Source: Castellaniella sp. (GTDB taxonomy: Bacteria > Pseudomonadota > Gammaproteobacteria > Burkholderiales > Burkholderiaceae_B). From it: 64,000 nucleotides of DNA. The stretch is from NCBI RefSeq assembly GCF_004321985.1, contig NZ_SCQN01000014.1:62001-126000 (forward strand). The letters run 5' to 3'. The notes under the pieces are model-generated. The model worked only from the letters and a program-made list of their open reading frames with translations. It was not told the origin of the DNA and did no database searches. Below are positions 46,493-58,168 of this stretch, piece by piece. Every line of letters begins with the position of its first letter. Within the stretch, counting starts at the first letter, position 1. The translations under genes and the position numbers were made by a program.

Positions 46493-48691
46493 ATGAATCC
46501 AAGCCTAGTCTCTGATGCCGCCGATCCCCTGGGGCCGCAGTGGTTCCAGGCGGCCAGCCAGGGGCTGGATGCGCCAGGGGTGGCGCTGCTGGGCCAAGCG
46601 GTGGAATGGGTGCGGGAACCGTTGCGCGGCGCGCAGGCCAGCACCGGAGAGCCCCTGGCGGCGCATGGCGCCGGCCTGGTGCTGATCCTGCAGGAACTGG
46701 GAACCGATGCGATCACGCGTGCGGCGGCCCTGCTGGCCATCCAGCCGGTTCCCGTCGGCGAGGTCACCCGCGCGGATCCGTTGCACAAGGCCTTCGGCCC
46801 CGAAATCACGACGCTGGTCCAGGGCGTGCGCGCGCTGCTGCGCCTGGGGACCGTGGCCGGACAGGTGGGCAGCACGTCGGGTGCCGACCAGAAGGAAATG
46901 CAGCGCAAGATGTTGCTGGCCATGGCTGCCGACCTGCGCATCGTGCTCATGCGCCTGGCGTCGCGCCTGCAGTCGCTGCGCTGGTATGCGGCCAGCCACA
47001 CACCCTGCCCGGAGGCGTTTGCCCAGGAAACCACGACGCTCTACACCCCGCTGGCCAATCGGCTGGGGATCTGGCAACTCAAGTGGGAAATGGAAGACCT
47101 CAGCTTCCGCTTCCTGCAGCCCGAGACCTACAAGGCGATCGCCCGCCAGCTCGAGGAAAAGCGCGCAGAGCGCGAAGCCTTCATTGACGATATCGTCGAG
47201 CGCCTGCGGGCGGCGCTGGCCGACGCCCACATCCAGGCCGAGATCAGCGGCCGCCCCAAGCATATCTACAGCATCTGGAACAAGATGCGCCTCAAGCATC
47301 TGGAATTCCACCAGTTGTTCGACCTGCGGGCGTTGCGCGTGATCGTGGCCGATGAGCGCACTTGCTACGCCGTGCTGGCGCTGGTGCATGCGATGTGGGC
47401 GCCGGTACCTGAGGAATTCGACGATTACATTGCGCGCCCCAAGCCCAACGGCTACCGGTCCCTGCACACTGTGGTGGCGGATGGTCAGGGGCGGGCCTTC
47501 GAGATTCAGATCCGTACACGCGACATGCACCAGTATGCCGAGTTCGGCATGGCTGCCCACTGGCGCTACAAGGAAGCCGGCGCACGCGGCGGTCAGGTGT
47601 CCGCGTCAGGCGATTACGATCAGAAGATTGCCTGGATGCGCCAGCTGCTCGCCTGGAAGGAAGAGGGCGGGCCAGCGCCGGCAGCGGCGCCTGCGGGTGG
47701 CGGGCGCATCTATGTGATGACGCCGCAGGCGCGCGTGCTGGAATTGCCCGAGGGCTCCACGCCCATTGATTTTGCCTACCTGTTGCATACCGACCTGGGA
47801 CACCGTTGCCGCGGGGCAAAGGTCGACGGCCAGATGGTGCCGCTGTCCACGCCGCTGAAGACGGGGCAGACGGTGGAGATCGTTGCCGCCAAGTCGGGCG
47901 GACCTTCCCGCGACTGGCTCAATCCCGAGCTCGGCTATCTGGCCAGCCCGCGTGCGCGTTCCAAGGTGCGGGCCTGGTTCAATGCCGTGGAGCTGCAGCA
48001 GCGCATTGCCCAGGGCCAGGCGCTGGTGGAGAAGGAACTGCAGCGGCTCGGGCGCACGGCTGTCAATCAGGAGCATCTGGCGCAGGAGCTCGGGTTTGCG
48101 CGCGCGGACGACCTGTATGTAGCGGCTGCCAAGGAAGAATTCAGCCTGCGGCAGATTGAGCATGCCTTCCGGCAGCCGGAACCGGCGGGTCCCGAACCCG
48201 CTGGCGAGGCCAGGGTCTATCACCCGGATGTGGACAGCGTCGCGCATACCGGCAAGAGCGGGGTACTGGTGGTGGGCGTGGATTCGTTGCTCACGCAGCT
48301 GGCGCGCTGCTGCCGGCCGGCGCCGCCCGATCCCATCGAGGGCTTCGTCACACGCGGGCGGGGAGTGTCCATCCATCGGCGGGACTGCCCGTCCTGGCAG
48401 GCGTTGTCCAGGCGCCATCCGGAGCGCTGTATCGAGGTTGCCTGGGGCGAGACCGGGGATTCGACCTATCCGGTGGACATCACGATTCACGCCCAGGATA
48501 GGCCTGCATTGTTGCGTGATCTGTCAGAGGTCTTCGCCAGGCTGCGGTTGCGTGTGGTGCGCGTGACCACCTACAGCCGCCAGTCGCTGGCGCATATGGT
48601 GTTCACGATCGAGGTGCGTGACGGGTCACAGATCCGCCTGGCTCTGGATGCGGCCAATGAGCTGTCCGGGGTGCGTGCCACGCGGCACTGA
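46493..48691 (+). CDS. relA: GTP pyrophosphokinase RelA
   Basis: RelA makes (p)ppGpp during amino-acid starvation at stalled ribosomes. The 732-residue protein has a degenerate N-terminal HD domain, lacking the His-Asp pair needed for hydrolysis. The synthetase domain (about residues 245-380: HIYSIWNKM, PKPNGYRSLHT) carries EFDD, the E-x-D-D form typical of RelA rather than the R-x-K-D of SpoT. The TGS domain (GSTPIDFAYLLHTDLGHRC) and C-terminal ACT domain follow. I therefore call it a synthetase-only RelA. The ATG has no strong ribosome site. It precedes trpB by about 130 bp. Confidence 0.93.
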   Translation: MNPSLVSDAADPLGPQWFQAASQGLDAPGVALLGQAVEWVREPLRGAQASTGEPLAAHGAGLVLILQELGTDAITRAAALLAIQPVPVGEVTRADPLHKAFGPEITTLVQGVRALLRLGTVAGQVGSTSGADQKEMQRKMLLAMAADLRIVLMRLASRLQSLRWYAASHTPCPEAFAQETTTLYTPLANRLGIWQLKWEMEDLSFRFLQPETYKAIARQLEEKRAEREAFIDDIVERLRAALADAHIQAEISGRPKHIYSIWNKMRLKHLEFHQLFDLRALRVIVADERTCYAVLALVHAMWAPVPEEFDDYIARPKPNGYRSLHTVVADGQGRAFEIQIRTRDMHQYAEFGMAAHWRYKEAGARGGQVSASGDYDQKIAWMRQLLAWKEEGGPAPAAAPAGGGRIYVMTPQARVLELPEGSTPIDFAYLLHTDLGHRCRGAKVDGQMVPLSTPLKTGQTVEIVAAKSGGPSRDWLNPELGYLASPRARSKVRAWFNAVELQQRIAQGQALVEKELQRLGRTAVNQEHLAQELGFARADDLYVAAAKEEFSLRQIEHAFRQPEPAGPEPAGEARVYHPDVDSVAHTGKSGVLVVGVDSLLTQLARCCRPAPPDPIEGFVTRGRGVSIHRRDCPSWQALSRRHPERCIEVAWGETGDSTYPVDITIHAQDRPALLRDLSEVFARLRLRVVRVTTYSRQSLAHMVFTIEVRDGSQIRLALDAANELSGVRATRH

Positions 48692-48820
48692 AAAGCCGGG
48701 CGGTGGCCGCCTCGGGCGGTGTGAGCTTCACACCGGGGCGGCTGCTAAAATGCTGGTTTGGCTGGCGCTTGTGGCGCGCAGATTGCGCCGCCTGCTGTTC
48801 TGTATGGAGCGAGTCTAGAT

Positions 48821-50020
<1,200 letters not shown>

Positions 50021-50028
50021 GAGACGCC

Positions 50029-50862
50029 ATGACTACTGAAAATGTTCGTCTGGCGACTTGTTTTGCCGGTTTGTCCGGACGGGCGGCGCTGATTCCGTAC
50101 ATCACGGCGGGAGACCCGCTGGGCGGGCCCACGCCGGTGCTCATGCATGCGCTCGTCGAGGCCGGTGCGGATGTGATCGAACTGGGCGTGCCGTTTTCCG
50201 ATCCCATGGCCGATGGCCCCGTCATCCAGCAGGCTGGCGAGCGCGCCATTGCTGCAGGCACCAGCCTGTCTGGCGTCCTGGATATCGTCGCGCAATTCCG
50301 GCAGCAGGATGCCAGGACACCCGTGGTGCTCATGGGGTATGCCAATCCCATCGAATGCCTGGGGCGGGAGGCCTTCATCGCGCGTGCCGCCGAGGCCGGT
50401 GTGGATGGTGTGCTGGTGGTGGATTACACCCCCGAGGAATCCGCAGCCTTCGCTTCGCAGTTGAGCTCGGCGGGCCTGGATCCCATCTATCTGCTCGCGC
50501 CCACATCCACCGAGGCGCGCATGCTGGACGTGGCCCGCCTGGCGCGCGGCTACGTCTACTATGTGTCGCTGAAGGGTGTCACCGGGTCCGGGAATCTGGA
50601 CACGGATGACGTGGCACATCACCTGGATGTGATCCGCCGTCACATCCGAATACCCATCGGGGTGGGCTTCGGCATCCGCGATGCCCAGAGCGCCGCCCGC
50701 GTGGCGCGTCATGCCGATGCTGTCGTGATCGGCAGCAAGCTGATCCAGGTCATCCAGGAAGCGTCCGCGGAAGGCGGCCCGCAGGCGGCCGTCCAGGCCG
50801 CCGCCCAATGGCTGGGCGGGGTGCGTCAGGCGATCGAACATGTTCGAGAGGGTCAGTCATGA
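50029..50862 (+). CDS. trpA: tryptophan synthase alpha chain
   Basis: TrpA cleaves indole-3-glycerol phosphate and channels indole to TrpB. The 277-residue TIM barrel has the catalytic Glu in [10 protein letters not shown] and the catalytic Asp in [10 protein letters not shown], plus the phosphate-binding GVTGSG and GFGI segments. The ATG at 50029 follows AGGAG at the trpB stop. It overlaps the accD start by 4 nt, the common trpBA-accD arrangement. Confidence 0.96.
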   Translation: MTTENVRLATCFAGLSGRAALIPYITAGDPLGGPTPVLMHALVEAGADVIELGVPFSDPMADGPVIQQAGERAIAAGTSLSGVLDIVAQFRQQDARTPVVLMGYANPIECLGREAFIARAAEAGVDGVLVVDYTPEESAAFASQLSSAGLDPIYLLAPTSTEARMLDVARLARGYVYYVSLKGVTGSGNLDTDDVAHHLDVIRRHIRIPIGVGFGIRDAQSAARVARHADAVVIGSKLIQVIQEASAEGGPQAAVQAAAQWLGGVRQAIEHVREGQS

Positions 50863-51743
50863 GTTGGTTTGAAAAGATCCTCCCGCCGCGCATCCATCGC
50901 AGCGACTCCGGGGCCTCGTCCAAACGGGTCCCCGAAGGGCTGTGGGTGAAATGTCCAGCCTGCGAAGCGGTACTCTACAAGGAAGACCTGCAGGCCACGC
51001 TGAATGTGTGCCCAAAGTGCGGGCACCATATGCGTCTGGGCGCGCGTGCCCGCATCGATTCCCTGCTGGATGCCGAAGGCCGCGAGGAGATCGGTGCTCA
51101 GATCCGCCCCATGGACCCCCTGAAATTCAAGGATTCGCGCCGATACCCCGAAAGAGTCTCCGCGGCGGTCAAGCAGACGGGTGAGACTGAGGCGCTCATC
51201 GTGGTGAGCGGCACAGTGCTGTCGGTTCCGGCCGTCCTGGCCTGCTTCGAGTTTGCCTTCATGGGCGGCTCCATGGGGTCTGTGGTGGGCGAACGCTATG
51301 CCCGGGGAGTGCAGCACGCCATCGACAAGCGCATGGCCTTCGTCAGCGTCACTGCCACGGGCGGCGCGCGCATGCAGGAATCGCTGTTTTCGTTGATGCA
51401 GATGGCCAAGACCACGGCCATGCTGCACCAGCTCGCCGATGCGGGGCTGCCCTACATCAGCATCCTGACGGACCCGACCATGGGCGGCGTGTCCGCCTCG
51501 TTTGCCTTCATGGGCGACGTGGTGATTGCCGAACCCAACGCGCTGATCGGTTTCGCCGGGCCGCGCGTGATCGAGCAGACGGTTCGGGAGAAACTTCCCG
51601 AAGGCTTCCAGCGTGCGGAATTGCTGCTGTCCAAGGGCGCGATCGATCGCGTGGTGGACAGGCGCGAACTGCGCGCCGAAGTCGCGCATCTGCTGGCGTT
51701 GTTCACGCGCCAGCCCATCGAGGTCGTCGCGCAGGTCGCGTAG
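50859..51743 (+). CDS. accD: acetyl-CoA carboxylase carboxyltransferase beta subunit
   Basis: AccD is the zinc-ribbon half of the carboxyltransferase that makes malonyl-CoA for fatty-acid synthesis. The 294-residue protein has the four-cysteine ribbon (CPACE ... CPKCGHH, residues about 31-53) and the carboxyltransferase core [28 protein letters not shown] and [13 protein letters not shown]. The start overlaps the trpA stop (ATGA). In related genomes folC follows accD; here a convergent VOC gene follows 23 bp later. Confidence 0.96.
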   Translation: MSWFEKILPPRIHRSDSGASSKRVPEGLWVKCPACEAVLYKEDLQATLNVCPKCGHHMRLGARARIDSLLDAEGREEIGAQIRPMDPLKFKDSRRYPERVSAAVKQTGETEALIVVSGTVLSVPAVLACFEFAFMGGSMGSVVGERYARGVQHAIDKRMAFVSVTATGGARMQESLFSLMQMAKTTAMLHQLADAGLPYISILTDPTMGGVSASFAFMGDVVIAEPNALIGFAGPRVIEQTVREKLPEGFQRAELLLSKGAIDRVVDRRELRAEVAHLLALFTRQPIEVVAQVA

Positions 51744-51766
51744 GCGCGCCTGGGCCCCGGCTGGGG

Positions 51767-52717
51767 TTACAGCTCGTAGTTGACGATGAAATCGTCCGGT
51801 ACCGGCGGTCCCCAGGCGTACAGCGAGTCTTCTGGCGGGTAGTCGCCGGCCGGCCAGTCCACGTCGGCGGGTACATAGTCGATGTCGAAGGAGTATTCCG
51901 CATAGCCGCCCCAGGGGTCGCGTACATAGCGGAAATAGTTCGACCCCAATACATGCCGGCCGACTCCCCAACCGCGGGTGTGGCCGGCATAGGCCATTTG
52001 CTGAGCGCCCAACCCTACATCGTCGATGGAAGCGACGTCCCAGCTGCTGTGGTGCAGCCCGTAGCCCGCTGACTTCGCGATTGCGATCAGATGGTGGTCG
52101 CTGCCATGGGGCGTGTGGATGAAGGCGATGATCGATTCCGAGCGGTCCGACAGCCGCAGTCCCAGCACGTCTTCATAGAACGCCAGCCCGCGATCCACGT
52201 CCGGTGAAAACAGGAGGATATGCGACAACCGCCTGGGCTGTACTGTCCTGATCTGGTTGCGGTGCGGGGAACGGCCTCGCGTGTCAGTCTCGGGCGGGAA
52301 GGTGCGTGACGCCTTGTGGTTCGGTGAGGTTTTTTCGGCCACCACGATCTGGTGAGCCAGCCCGTCCGGGCCAGCAATCCAGAAATCGCCCTCGGTCCCA
52401 GCCAGTGCCGGGCGCGTGATACGCGGCACGTGGAGCGCCTCGATCCGGGCCTCGAAGGCTTCCAGGTCGTCGGCAAAGATGCCCCAGCTGATCCAAAGCA
52501 ATCGCTTGGCAGCGCCAGGCAGGACGCGGCCCCAGCGATGGGGATTGCCGAAGGTGTAGAGGGCCAGGGCGCCGGCTTCATCGCGGACGTCCAGCCCGAA
52601 AGATTCGTAGAACTGTCGCGCTGGGGCGAGCTCAGGCACGCTGAAGGCAAATTCGTGGACCGAATGCGCCGCCAGTACGCCCGGCCGGCGCGACGGGGAG
52701 TTGGAGGATGTGGGCAT
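51767..52717 (-). CDS. VOC-superfamily extradiol-dioxygenase-like protein
   Basis: This 316-residue protein has two tandem vicinal-oxygen-chelate modules (residues about 18-130 and 165-285), as in catechol 2,3-dioxygenase and 2,3-dihydroxybiphenyl dioxygenase. In the C-terminal module the three metal ligands are seen: His in RLSHILLF, His in GLHHSSWD and Glu in GGYAEYSFD. It could therefore bind Fe(II) or Mn(II) and open an aromatic diol ring; the actual substrate is unknown. It is the second gene of a two-gene minus-strand unit after the FAH-family hydrolase (87-bp gap) and is convergent with accD. Confidence 0.8.
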   Translation of the reverse strand: MPTSSNSPSRRPGVLAAHSVHEFAFSVPELAPARQFYESFGLDVRDEAGALALYTFGNPHRWGRVLPGAAKRLLWISWGIFADDLEAFEARIEALHVPRITRPALAGTEGDFWIAGPDGLAHQIVVAEKTSPNHKASRTFPPETDTRGRSPHRNQIRTVQPRRLSHILLFSPDVDRGLAFYEDVLGLRLSDRSESIIAFIHTPHGSDHHLIAIAKSAGYGLHHSSWDVASIDDVGLGAQQMAYAGHTRGWGVGRHVLGSNYFRYVRDPWGGYAEYSFDIDYVPADVDWPAGDYPPEDSLYAWGPPVPDDFIVNYEL

Positions 52718-52804
52718 GTCTGTCTCCTGCCGCGAGTGATGGCCCGCAGTCGCGCGGCACCAGGCTGGGGCTCGGGCCGGGACGAATGCAGGCTGGTCTT
52801 CGGG

Positions 52805-53641
52805 CTACACCACTTTTTGCGTCTGTGTTCCCAGCTTGTCCATGACCAGTGTCACGGTGTCGCCTTTTTTCAGGAATTGTTGTGGCTTCATGCCCAGGCC
52901 CACGCCGGATGGGGTACCCGTAGTCACCACGTCGCCAGGCAGCAGCGTCATGAAGCGGCTCAGGTACGACACCAGATGGGCCACCGGGAAGATCATGTCG
53001 GCCGTGGTGCTGCGCTGGCGGATCTGGCCATTGACCTTCAGTTCCATCTTCAGGGTTTGCGGGTTGGGGATCTCGTCGGTCGTCACCAGCCAGGGTCCGA
53101 TGGGGCCGAACGTGTCGAAGCTCTTGCCCTTGGTCCACTGACCGCCGCGCTTGATCTGCCACTCGCGTTCCGAAACGTCGTTGCAAAGGCAGTAACCGGC
53201 GATCAGGCCCAGGGCGTCTTTCTCGGACACCTTGCGTGCCGTGGCACCCATCACGAAGGCCAGTTCGATTTCCCAGTCGGTTTCCTTGGATCGGGCCGGC
53301 AGCACGATGTCGTCGTTCGGGCCGCTCAAGCACGGGATTGCCTTATTGAAAACCACCGGTTCCTTCGGGATGGCCAGCCCGGACTCCTCGGCGTGCTTGC
53401 GGTAGTTGAGGCCGATCGCCACGAATTGGCGCGAACCGGCGACCGGAGTTCCCAGGCGCGGCGTACCACCGACCTTGGGCAGTTTGGTGAGATCGATGGC
53501 CTTGATGGCCTGCAGCCGTTCGGGCGACAGCCAGTCCGGAGTCCAGTCCGGGACGATTCCGGACAGGTCGCGCAGATGTCCTTGGGCGTCCAGTGCGCCC
53601 GGCTTCTCTGCCCCCTTGGGGCCAAAACGCAGGAGTTTCAC
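52805..53641 (-). CDS. fumarylacetoacetate hydrolase family protein
   Basis: This 278-residue enzyme has the FAH fold: the metal ligands are the Glu pair in DWEIELAFVMG and the Asp in CNDVSERE, with GKSFDTFGPIGPW and TGTPSGVG further on. The family hydrolyses or decarboxylates 2-oxo acids, often in the meta-cleavage pathway of aromatic diols. The GTG at 53641 is chosen because it gives the typical KLLRFGPKG N-terminus and follows AGGAA; the longer frame to 53800 runs into a terminator hairpin. With the VOC gene it could act on ring-opened products. Confidence 0.88.
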   Translation of the reverse strand: MKLLRFGPKGAEKPGALDAQGHLRDLSGIVPDWTPDWLSPERLQAIKAIDLTKLPKVGGTPRLGTPVAGSRQFVAIGLNYRKHAEESGLAIPKEPVVFNKAIPCLSGPNDDIVLPARSKETDWEIELAFVMGATARKVSEKDALGLIAGYCLCNDVSEREWQIKRGGQWTKGKSFDTFGPIGPWLVTTDEIPNPQTLKMELKVNGQIRQRSTTADMIFPVAHLVSYLSRFMTLLPGDVVTTGTPSGVGLGMKPQQFLKKGDTVTLVMDKLGTQTQKVV

Positions 53642-53764
53642 GATAGGTTCCTCATGGTGGATGGTATCGGGCCAGGAGCGATTTCCGGTAGCCCGCGTGA
53701 ACTCGTCCACTTTAGGCCTTTGGCGGCGGCGATGAAAGTGCCGTCGTTCGCGGTTGTCGGAAAA

Positions 53765-53804
53765 CAGAATGCCTGGGGGTCTGTGATGACCCCCAGGCAT
53801 TCTG
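53765..53804 (-). terminator. rho-independent terminator of rne
   Basis: A perfect 17-bp inverted repeat (arms CAGAATGCCTGGGGGTC and its complement, 6-nt loop) lies 54 bp after the rne stop. On the minus strand the stem is followed by TTTT, a short U-run. It lies between rne and the FAH-family gene on the same strand and should separate the two messages. Confidence 0.85.
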
Positions 53805-53857
53805 GCCCGGGTTTCAGCCGCTGGCGAGACGTCTTGTGCCTCGCCAGCAGGGTCCGC

Positions 53858-56731
53858 CTAGTGGGTTTCCACCTGCTGCATGGGCTCGGTCTTCGCGACT
53901 GTGCTCGGCTTGCGGGGGCGGCCCAGCGGTTTGGCGGGTGCCGCGGGCGCTTCTGCTGCACTGTCGATCGGCCGAGTTTCCACCATCTGCATGCCCGTAT
54001 CTTCCATCACCTGCTCTACAGGCGGCAGGATGATGGGGTGCGCGCTGTGCAGAGGCGCCGCTGCGCTTGCTGCTGCCGCAACGTGCGGGGCTTGCTCGGC
54101 CGGCGAGACCCTCACCGGTTCGGGTGCTGGCTCGGCAACCGGTTCGGCGCTTGGCGTTTCGACTGGTTCTGCCGACCGTTCGGCGACAGGTGCTGGCGCC
54201 GGCTCTTCAGGTTCGTCGGCCCCCCCGACCGCCACCCAGGCATTGGGTGTGTGAGCGAGCGCTTCGGCTTCGAAGTGCGGCGTCTCATGCGTGGTCAGCG
54301 GAACTTCTTCACTGTCGTTGGCGGCGACCGACTCGTCGGCGGTCGACTCGCTGAACGTGTCTCCTGCCTCGCCGGTGCGGCGGCCGCGGCGACCGCGGCG
54401 GCGACGACGCTTGCGTTCTGGATCGGGAGTTTCCAGGTTGCTGTCCGTCTCTGTGTCCACGTCGGGGCCGGCCACGGCTGCGGCCGGTTCCGTCTCGACC
54501 GCGCGGTCAGCCTCGACTCGTGCCGGCTTGGTGTCTGCCGACGCGGCTACAGTCGATTCCGCATCATCGGTGGCCGAAGCGATCGTAGCGACCGTAGCGG
54601 CACCTGTATTCAGGACATTATCGTCGTGCAGCGTGCCTTCGTCCTGACGGTGACGGCCGCGCCCGCGGCGGTTGCGACCGCGCCGGGATTCGCCGGTTTC
54701 CGTGCCGGAAGCTTCCGGGCGGGCCTCGGCGGCCGGGGCCTGAGTGGCTTGGTCACCCGTGTCGCGTTCGGCTGCCCGGTCGCGATGGTGACGGTTCTCG
54801 GCAGGTCGGTCAGCGCGCTCGGTACGCTCGGTGCGTTCCGTCCGATCGCCGCGCTCGGGGCGTGCGCTACGCTCGCCCCGGGGTTCCGGACGGCGGTCGC
54901 TGCGGCGGCCGCGTCCGTTCGTGCTCCGGCGGCGTTCCGGGGTGCTCTCTGTCTTGGCCGGTGCGGCCGGCGCTTCGACGGCCGGTGCCGCCGGTTCGCT
55001 GGGACCCGCCAGCCAGCCGAAGAGCCGCTTGATCAAGCCACCCGAAGCGGGCTGCGCCGCAGGCGCGGCCACGGTCGGCGTGGATTCGGTTGGCGCGGGT
55101 GCCCGCTCGACGTGATGCGGGGCCGGCTGTGCCGGCTGGATGCCCTTGACCAGTGCTTCGGGGCGCGGCTTGGCCTCTTGTGCACGGTTGGGCTGCCAAA
55201 TGAGCTTCTCTTCGGGTTCCTCGACGAGTTCGAAGCTGGTCTTCGTTTCGTCAAGCCGAGGATCGTCGTGACGCAGACGCTCGATGTGATGGTGCGGCGT
55301 TTCCAGATTCTTGTTGGGAATCAGCACCAGATTGACCTTCAGGCGTGATTCGATCTGGCTGATGTCGCGTCGCTTTTCGTTGAGCAGGAATGTGGCCACG
55401 TCCACAGGTACTTGTGCATGCAGTGCCGCCGTGCCTTCCTTCATGGCCTCTTCTTGCAGCAGGCGCAGGACATGCAGGGCGCTGGATTCCGCGTCGCGGA
55501 TCACCCCTGTGCCGGTGCAGCGCGGACAAGTGACGTGCGAGCCTTCGCTCAGGGCGGGGCGCAGGCGCTGGCGTGACAGTTCCATCAGCCCGAAGCGGGA
55601 AATCTTGCCCATCTGCACGCGGGCACGATCGAAGTGCAGGGCGTCCCGCAGGCGCGTTTCGACGGTGCGTTGGTTCTTGGTCTCCTCCATGTCGATGAAG
55701 TCGATCACGATCAGGCCGCCCAGGTCGCGCAGGCGCAATTGGCGGGCGACTTCGTCAGCTGCTTCGACGTTGGTGCGCAGCGCTGTTTCCTCGATGTCGG
55801 CCCCACGTGTGGAGCGGGCCGAGTTCACGTCCACGGCGACCAGGGCTTCGGTATGGTCGATCACGATGGAGCCGCCCGAGGGTAGCGTGACCGTGCGGGA
55901 GTAGGCCGTCTCGATCTGGTGTTCGATCTGGAAACGCGAGAACAGCGGTACGTCGTCCTGATAGCGCTTCACGCGACTGACGTTGTCTGGCATCACCACG
56001 CTCATGAAGGCCGTGGCCTGGTCGTGGATGTCGTCGGTGTCGACCAGGATCTCGCCGATTTCAGGCGAGAAGTAATCGCGGATCGCGCGAATGACCAGAC
56101 TGGATTCCAGGTAGATCAGGATCGGCGCCTTGTTCTCGCGGGCTGCGCCGTCGATGGCGGTCCAGAGCTGCAGCAGGTAGTTCAGGTCCCATTGCAGTTC
56201 TTCCACGCCTCGGCCAATACCGGCCGTGCGGGCGATCATGCTCATGCCCGAGGGCACTTCGAGCTGATCCATGGTGTCGCGCAGTTCCTGGCGGTCGTCG
56301 CCTTCGACCCGGCGCGAGACTCCGCCGCCACGCGGGTTGTTCGGCATCAGGACCAGATAGCATCCGGCCAGCGAGATGAACGTGGTCAGCGCTGCGCCCT
56401 TGTTGCCTCGTTCTTCCTTTTCGACCTGGATGATCAGCTCCTGGCCTTCGGCCAGTGCGTCCTGGATGCGCGCCGAGCGTACGTCCACGCCTTCCTTGAA
56501 ATAGGTGCGGGCGACTTCCTTGAAGGGCAGGAAGCCGTGGCGTTCTTCGCCGTAGTTGACGAAGCAGGCCTCCAGACCGGGTTCGATGCGGGTGATGACG
56601 CCTTTGTAGATGTTGCCCTTGCGCTGCTCGCGCCCGGCGGTTTCGATGTCCAGGTCGATGAGTTTTTGCCCATCGACGATCGCGACGCGTAGTTCTTCTT
56701 GGTGCGTCGCATTGAACAGCATGCGTTTCAT
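53858..56731 (-). CDS. rne: ribonuclease E
   Basis: RNase E initiates mRNA decay and processes rRNA and tRNA precursors. The 957-residue protein has the N-terminal start [20 protein letters not shown], an S1 domain (about residues 35-120), the DNase I-like catalytic site with Asp residues in VAVDVNSA and VIDFIDME, and the zinc-link CPRCTGTG near residue 405. From about residue 520 a low-complexity scaffold takes over, with Pro/Ala/Glu- and Arg-rich stretches (repeated RTE units), where the degradosome and RNA bind. It is divergent from rluC, as in E. coli, and ends at the strong hairpin above. Confidence 0.96.
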   Translation of the reverse strand: MKRMLFNATHQEELRVAIVDGQKLIDLDIETAGREQRKGNIYKGVITRIEPGLEACFVNYGEERHGFLPFKEVARTYFKEGVDVRSARIQDALAEGQELIIQVEKEERGNKGAALTTFISLAGCYLVLMPNNPRGGGVSRRVEGDDRQELRDTMDQLEVPSGMSMIARTAGIGRGVEELQWDLNYLLQLWTAIDGAARENKAPILIYLESSLVIRAIRDYFSPEIGEILVDTDDIHDQATAFMSVVMPDNVSRVKRYQDDVPLFSRFQIEHQIETAYSRTVTLPSGGSIVIDHTEALVAVDVNSARSTRGADIEETALRTNVEAADEVARQLRLRDLGGLIVIDFIDMEETKNQRTVETRLRDALHFDRARVQMGKISRFGLMELSRQRLRPALSEGSHVTCPRCTGTGVIRDAESSALHVLRLLQEEAMKEGTAALHAQVPVDVATFLLNEKRRDISQIESRLKVNLVLIPNKNLETPHHHIERLRHDDPRLDETKTSFELVEEPEEKLIWQPNRAQEAKPRPEALVKGIQPAQPAPHHVERAPAPTESTPTVAAPAAQPASGGLIKRLFGWLAGPSEPAAPAVEAPAAPAKTESTPERRRSTNGRGRRSDRRPEPRGERSARPERGDRTERTERTERADRPAENRHHRDRAAERDTGDQATQAPAAEARPEASGTETGESRRGRNRRGRGRHRQDEGTLHDDNVLNTGAATVATIASATDDAESTVAASADTKPARVEADRAVETEPAAAVAGPDVDTETDSNLETPDPERKRRRRRGRRGRRTGEAGDTFSESTADESVAANDSEEVPLTTHETPHFEAEALAHTPNAWVAVGGADEPEEPAPAPVAERSAEPVETPSAEPVAEPAPEPVRVSPAEQAPHVAAAASAAAPLHSAHPIILPPVEQVMEDTGMQMVETRPIDSAAEAPAAPAKPLGRPRKPSTVAKTEPMQQVETH

Positions 56732-57195
56732 GAGTGGGTTTCTCCGTTGTCAGGGCGCGTCGGGTTCGACGCGCGACCACGGGTCGCCCGGTGTACAGCG
56801 CTGCAGTCTGCGGGAGATGGACGGTGCTGGCCAGTTACGCCGCGCCGACCCTCCGGGTACGAGGCACGGCGCGCCGATTGGCGCGGGGTTCTGGCAGCAG
56901 GGAGGTCAAGGGCACGATGGTGATTGACGAAAATTTGCTGGGAACTACGGGCGCGTTCCAGTGGATCGCGCCCGGTGCGGAAGAGCGAGCAGAAATCTGC
57001 AACGTCGCACGCGGCGCACTGTCGGTTTCCGTATTGGCAGTAAGGCTCATACGCAAAACCAGGACAGGCCGGCGACCGGGGACCCGAAGGCCTGAAACCT
57101 GGGCAGTACAATGTGATCCCTGCTGTCTGACGGAGATGCGCATTGGGCGTCTCTACGTCGGTTGGTTCCAAGCCTCTACAGGCTGTTGCGATTAT
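56732..57195. promoter_or_regulatory. 464-bp non-coding gap between divergent rne and rluC
   Basis: No gene is recognised in this stretch; the open plus-strand frame running into rluC is not conserved in its first 154 codons. The region is long enough to hold the structured rne 5' leader that in E. coli lets RNase E regulate its own mRNA. A TACAAT at 57107-57112 is a candidate -10 for rluC. I could not pick a promoter for rne. Confidence 0.5.
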
Positions 57196-58167
57196 ATGAC
57201 GCTTTCCCCCATGCGCAAAATAGTTGTTTCTCCGCGAGCTGCGCCGGCCGTCCGCCTGTTGTCGGTGGGTGACGAACAGGCCGGCCAGCGCCTGGACAAT
57301 TTTTTGCTGCGCGAATGCAAGGGGGTGCCCAAAAGCCATGTGTACAAGGCCATTCGCGATGGCCAGGTCCGGGTGAACAAGGGCCGCTGCCACGCCGAGA
57401 CCCGACTCCAGGCGGGCGATCGCGTCCGCATTCCGCCGCTTCGCCTGCCGGACCCCGGCGCCCGCCCTCCCGCGCCGCCGGCAACCTTCCCGGTCATTTA
57501 TGAAGATGCCCACCTGCTGGTGGTGGACAAACCTGCCGGTGTGGCCGTACACGGCGGCAGCGGGGTGTCTTTCGGGGTGATTGAGCAATTGCGCGCCGCG
57601 CGGCCCGAAGAACGCCTGCTGGAACTCGCCCATCGCCTGGACCGGGAAACCTCCGGGGTGCTGATGGTGGCCCGTAGCCGCAGGGCGCTGGTGGCGCTGC
57701 ACGACATGATGCGCGAACACCAGGGGCGCAAGCGCTATCTGGCGCTGGTGGTGGGGGACTGGGTCAATGACCGCCAGCATATCCGGTTGCCGCTGCTCAA
57801 GTACCTGACCCCGTCGGGCGAGCGGCGAGTGCGCGTGGATGCGCTGGGCAAGCCGGCGCATACGATCATCACGCTGCAGCACCGGTATGGCGGAGCGTGG
57901 TCGCTGGTGGAGGCCGAGCTTCGCACTGGCCGCACTCACCAGATCCGCGTGCATTTGGCGGCGCAGGGCCACCCCATCGCCGGTGACGAGAAGTACGGCC
58001 GCGACGAGGTCCGAGCCGCCCTGTTTGCCCAGGGGTTTCGGCGCATGTTCCTGCATGCCGGTCACCTGGAGATTCCGCACCCGGTGACGGGCGAACCGCT
58101 GCGGCTGGAGGCGCCGCTTCCGCCGGATTGCGAGGCGCTGCTGCAGCGTCTGGAACGGGACGGCTGA
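57196..58167 (+). CDS. rluC: ribosomal large subunit pseudouridine synthase C
   Basis: RluC converts three uridines of 23S rRNA to pseudouridine. The 323-residue protein has an N-terminal S4 RNA-binding domain (residues about 23-85, QRLDNFLLRE) and the RluA-type catalytic domain with the Asp in AHRLDRETSGVL. Conserved EAELRTGRTHQIRVHL and HPIAGDEKYG follow. RluC is favoured over RluD by its place next to rne and by length. The ATG at 57196 is used; the ATG five codons later is also possible. Confidence 0.9.
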   Translation: MTLSPMRKIVVSPRAAPAVRLLSVGDEQAGQRLDNFLLRECKGVPKSHVYKAIRDGQVRVNKGRCHAETRLQAGDRVRIPPLRLPDPGARPPAPPATFPVIYEDAHLLVVDKPAGVAVHGGSGVSFGVIEQLRAARPEERLLELAHRLDRETSGVLMVARSRRALVALHDMMREHQGRKRYLALVVGDWVNDRQHIRLPLLKYLTPSGERRVRVDALGKPAHTIITLQHRYGGAWSLVEAELRTGRTHQIRVHLAAQGHPIAGDEKYGRDEVRAALFAQGFRRMFLHAGHLEIPHPVTGEPLRLEAPLPPDCEALLQRLERDG

Positions 58168-58168
58168 G

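Noticed and set aside
54750-54860. Repeated CGGTCCG-like units in the rne scaffold region, considered as a mobile or regulatory repeat
   Set aside because: They encode the RTE/RAD repeats of the RNase E C-terminal scaffold and are explained by coding.
52352-55348. Open frame of about 1000 codons on the plus strand opposite FAH and rne
   Set aside because: It runs antisense to three supported features, including a terminator hairpin, and its Gly/Arg/Cys-rich sequence is typical of a shadow.
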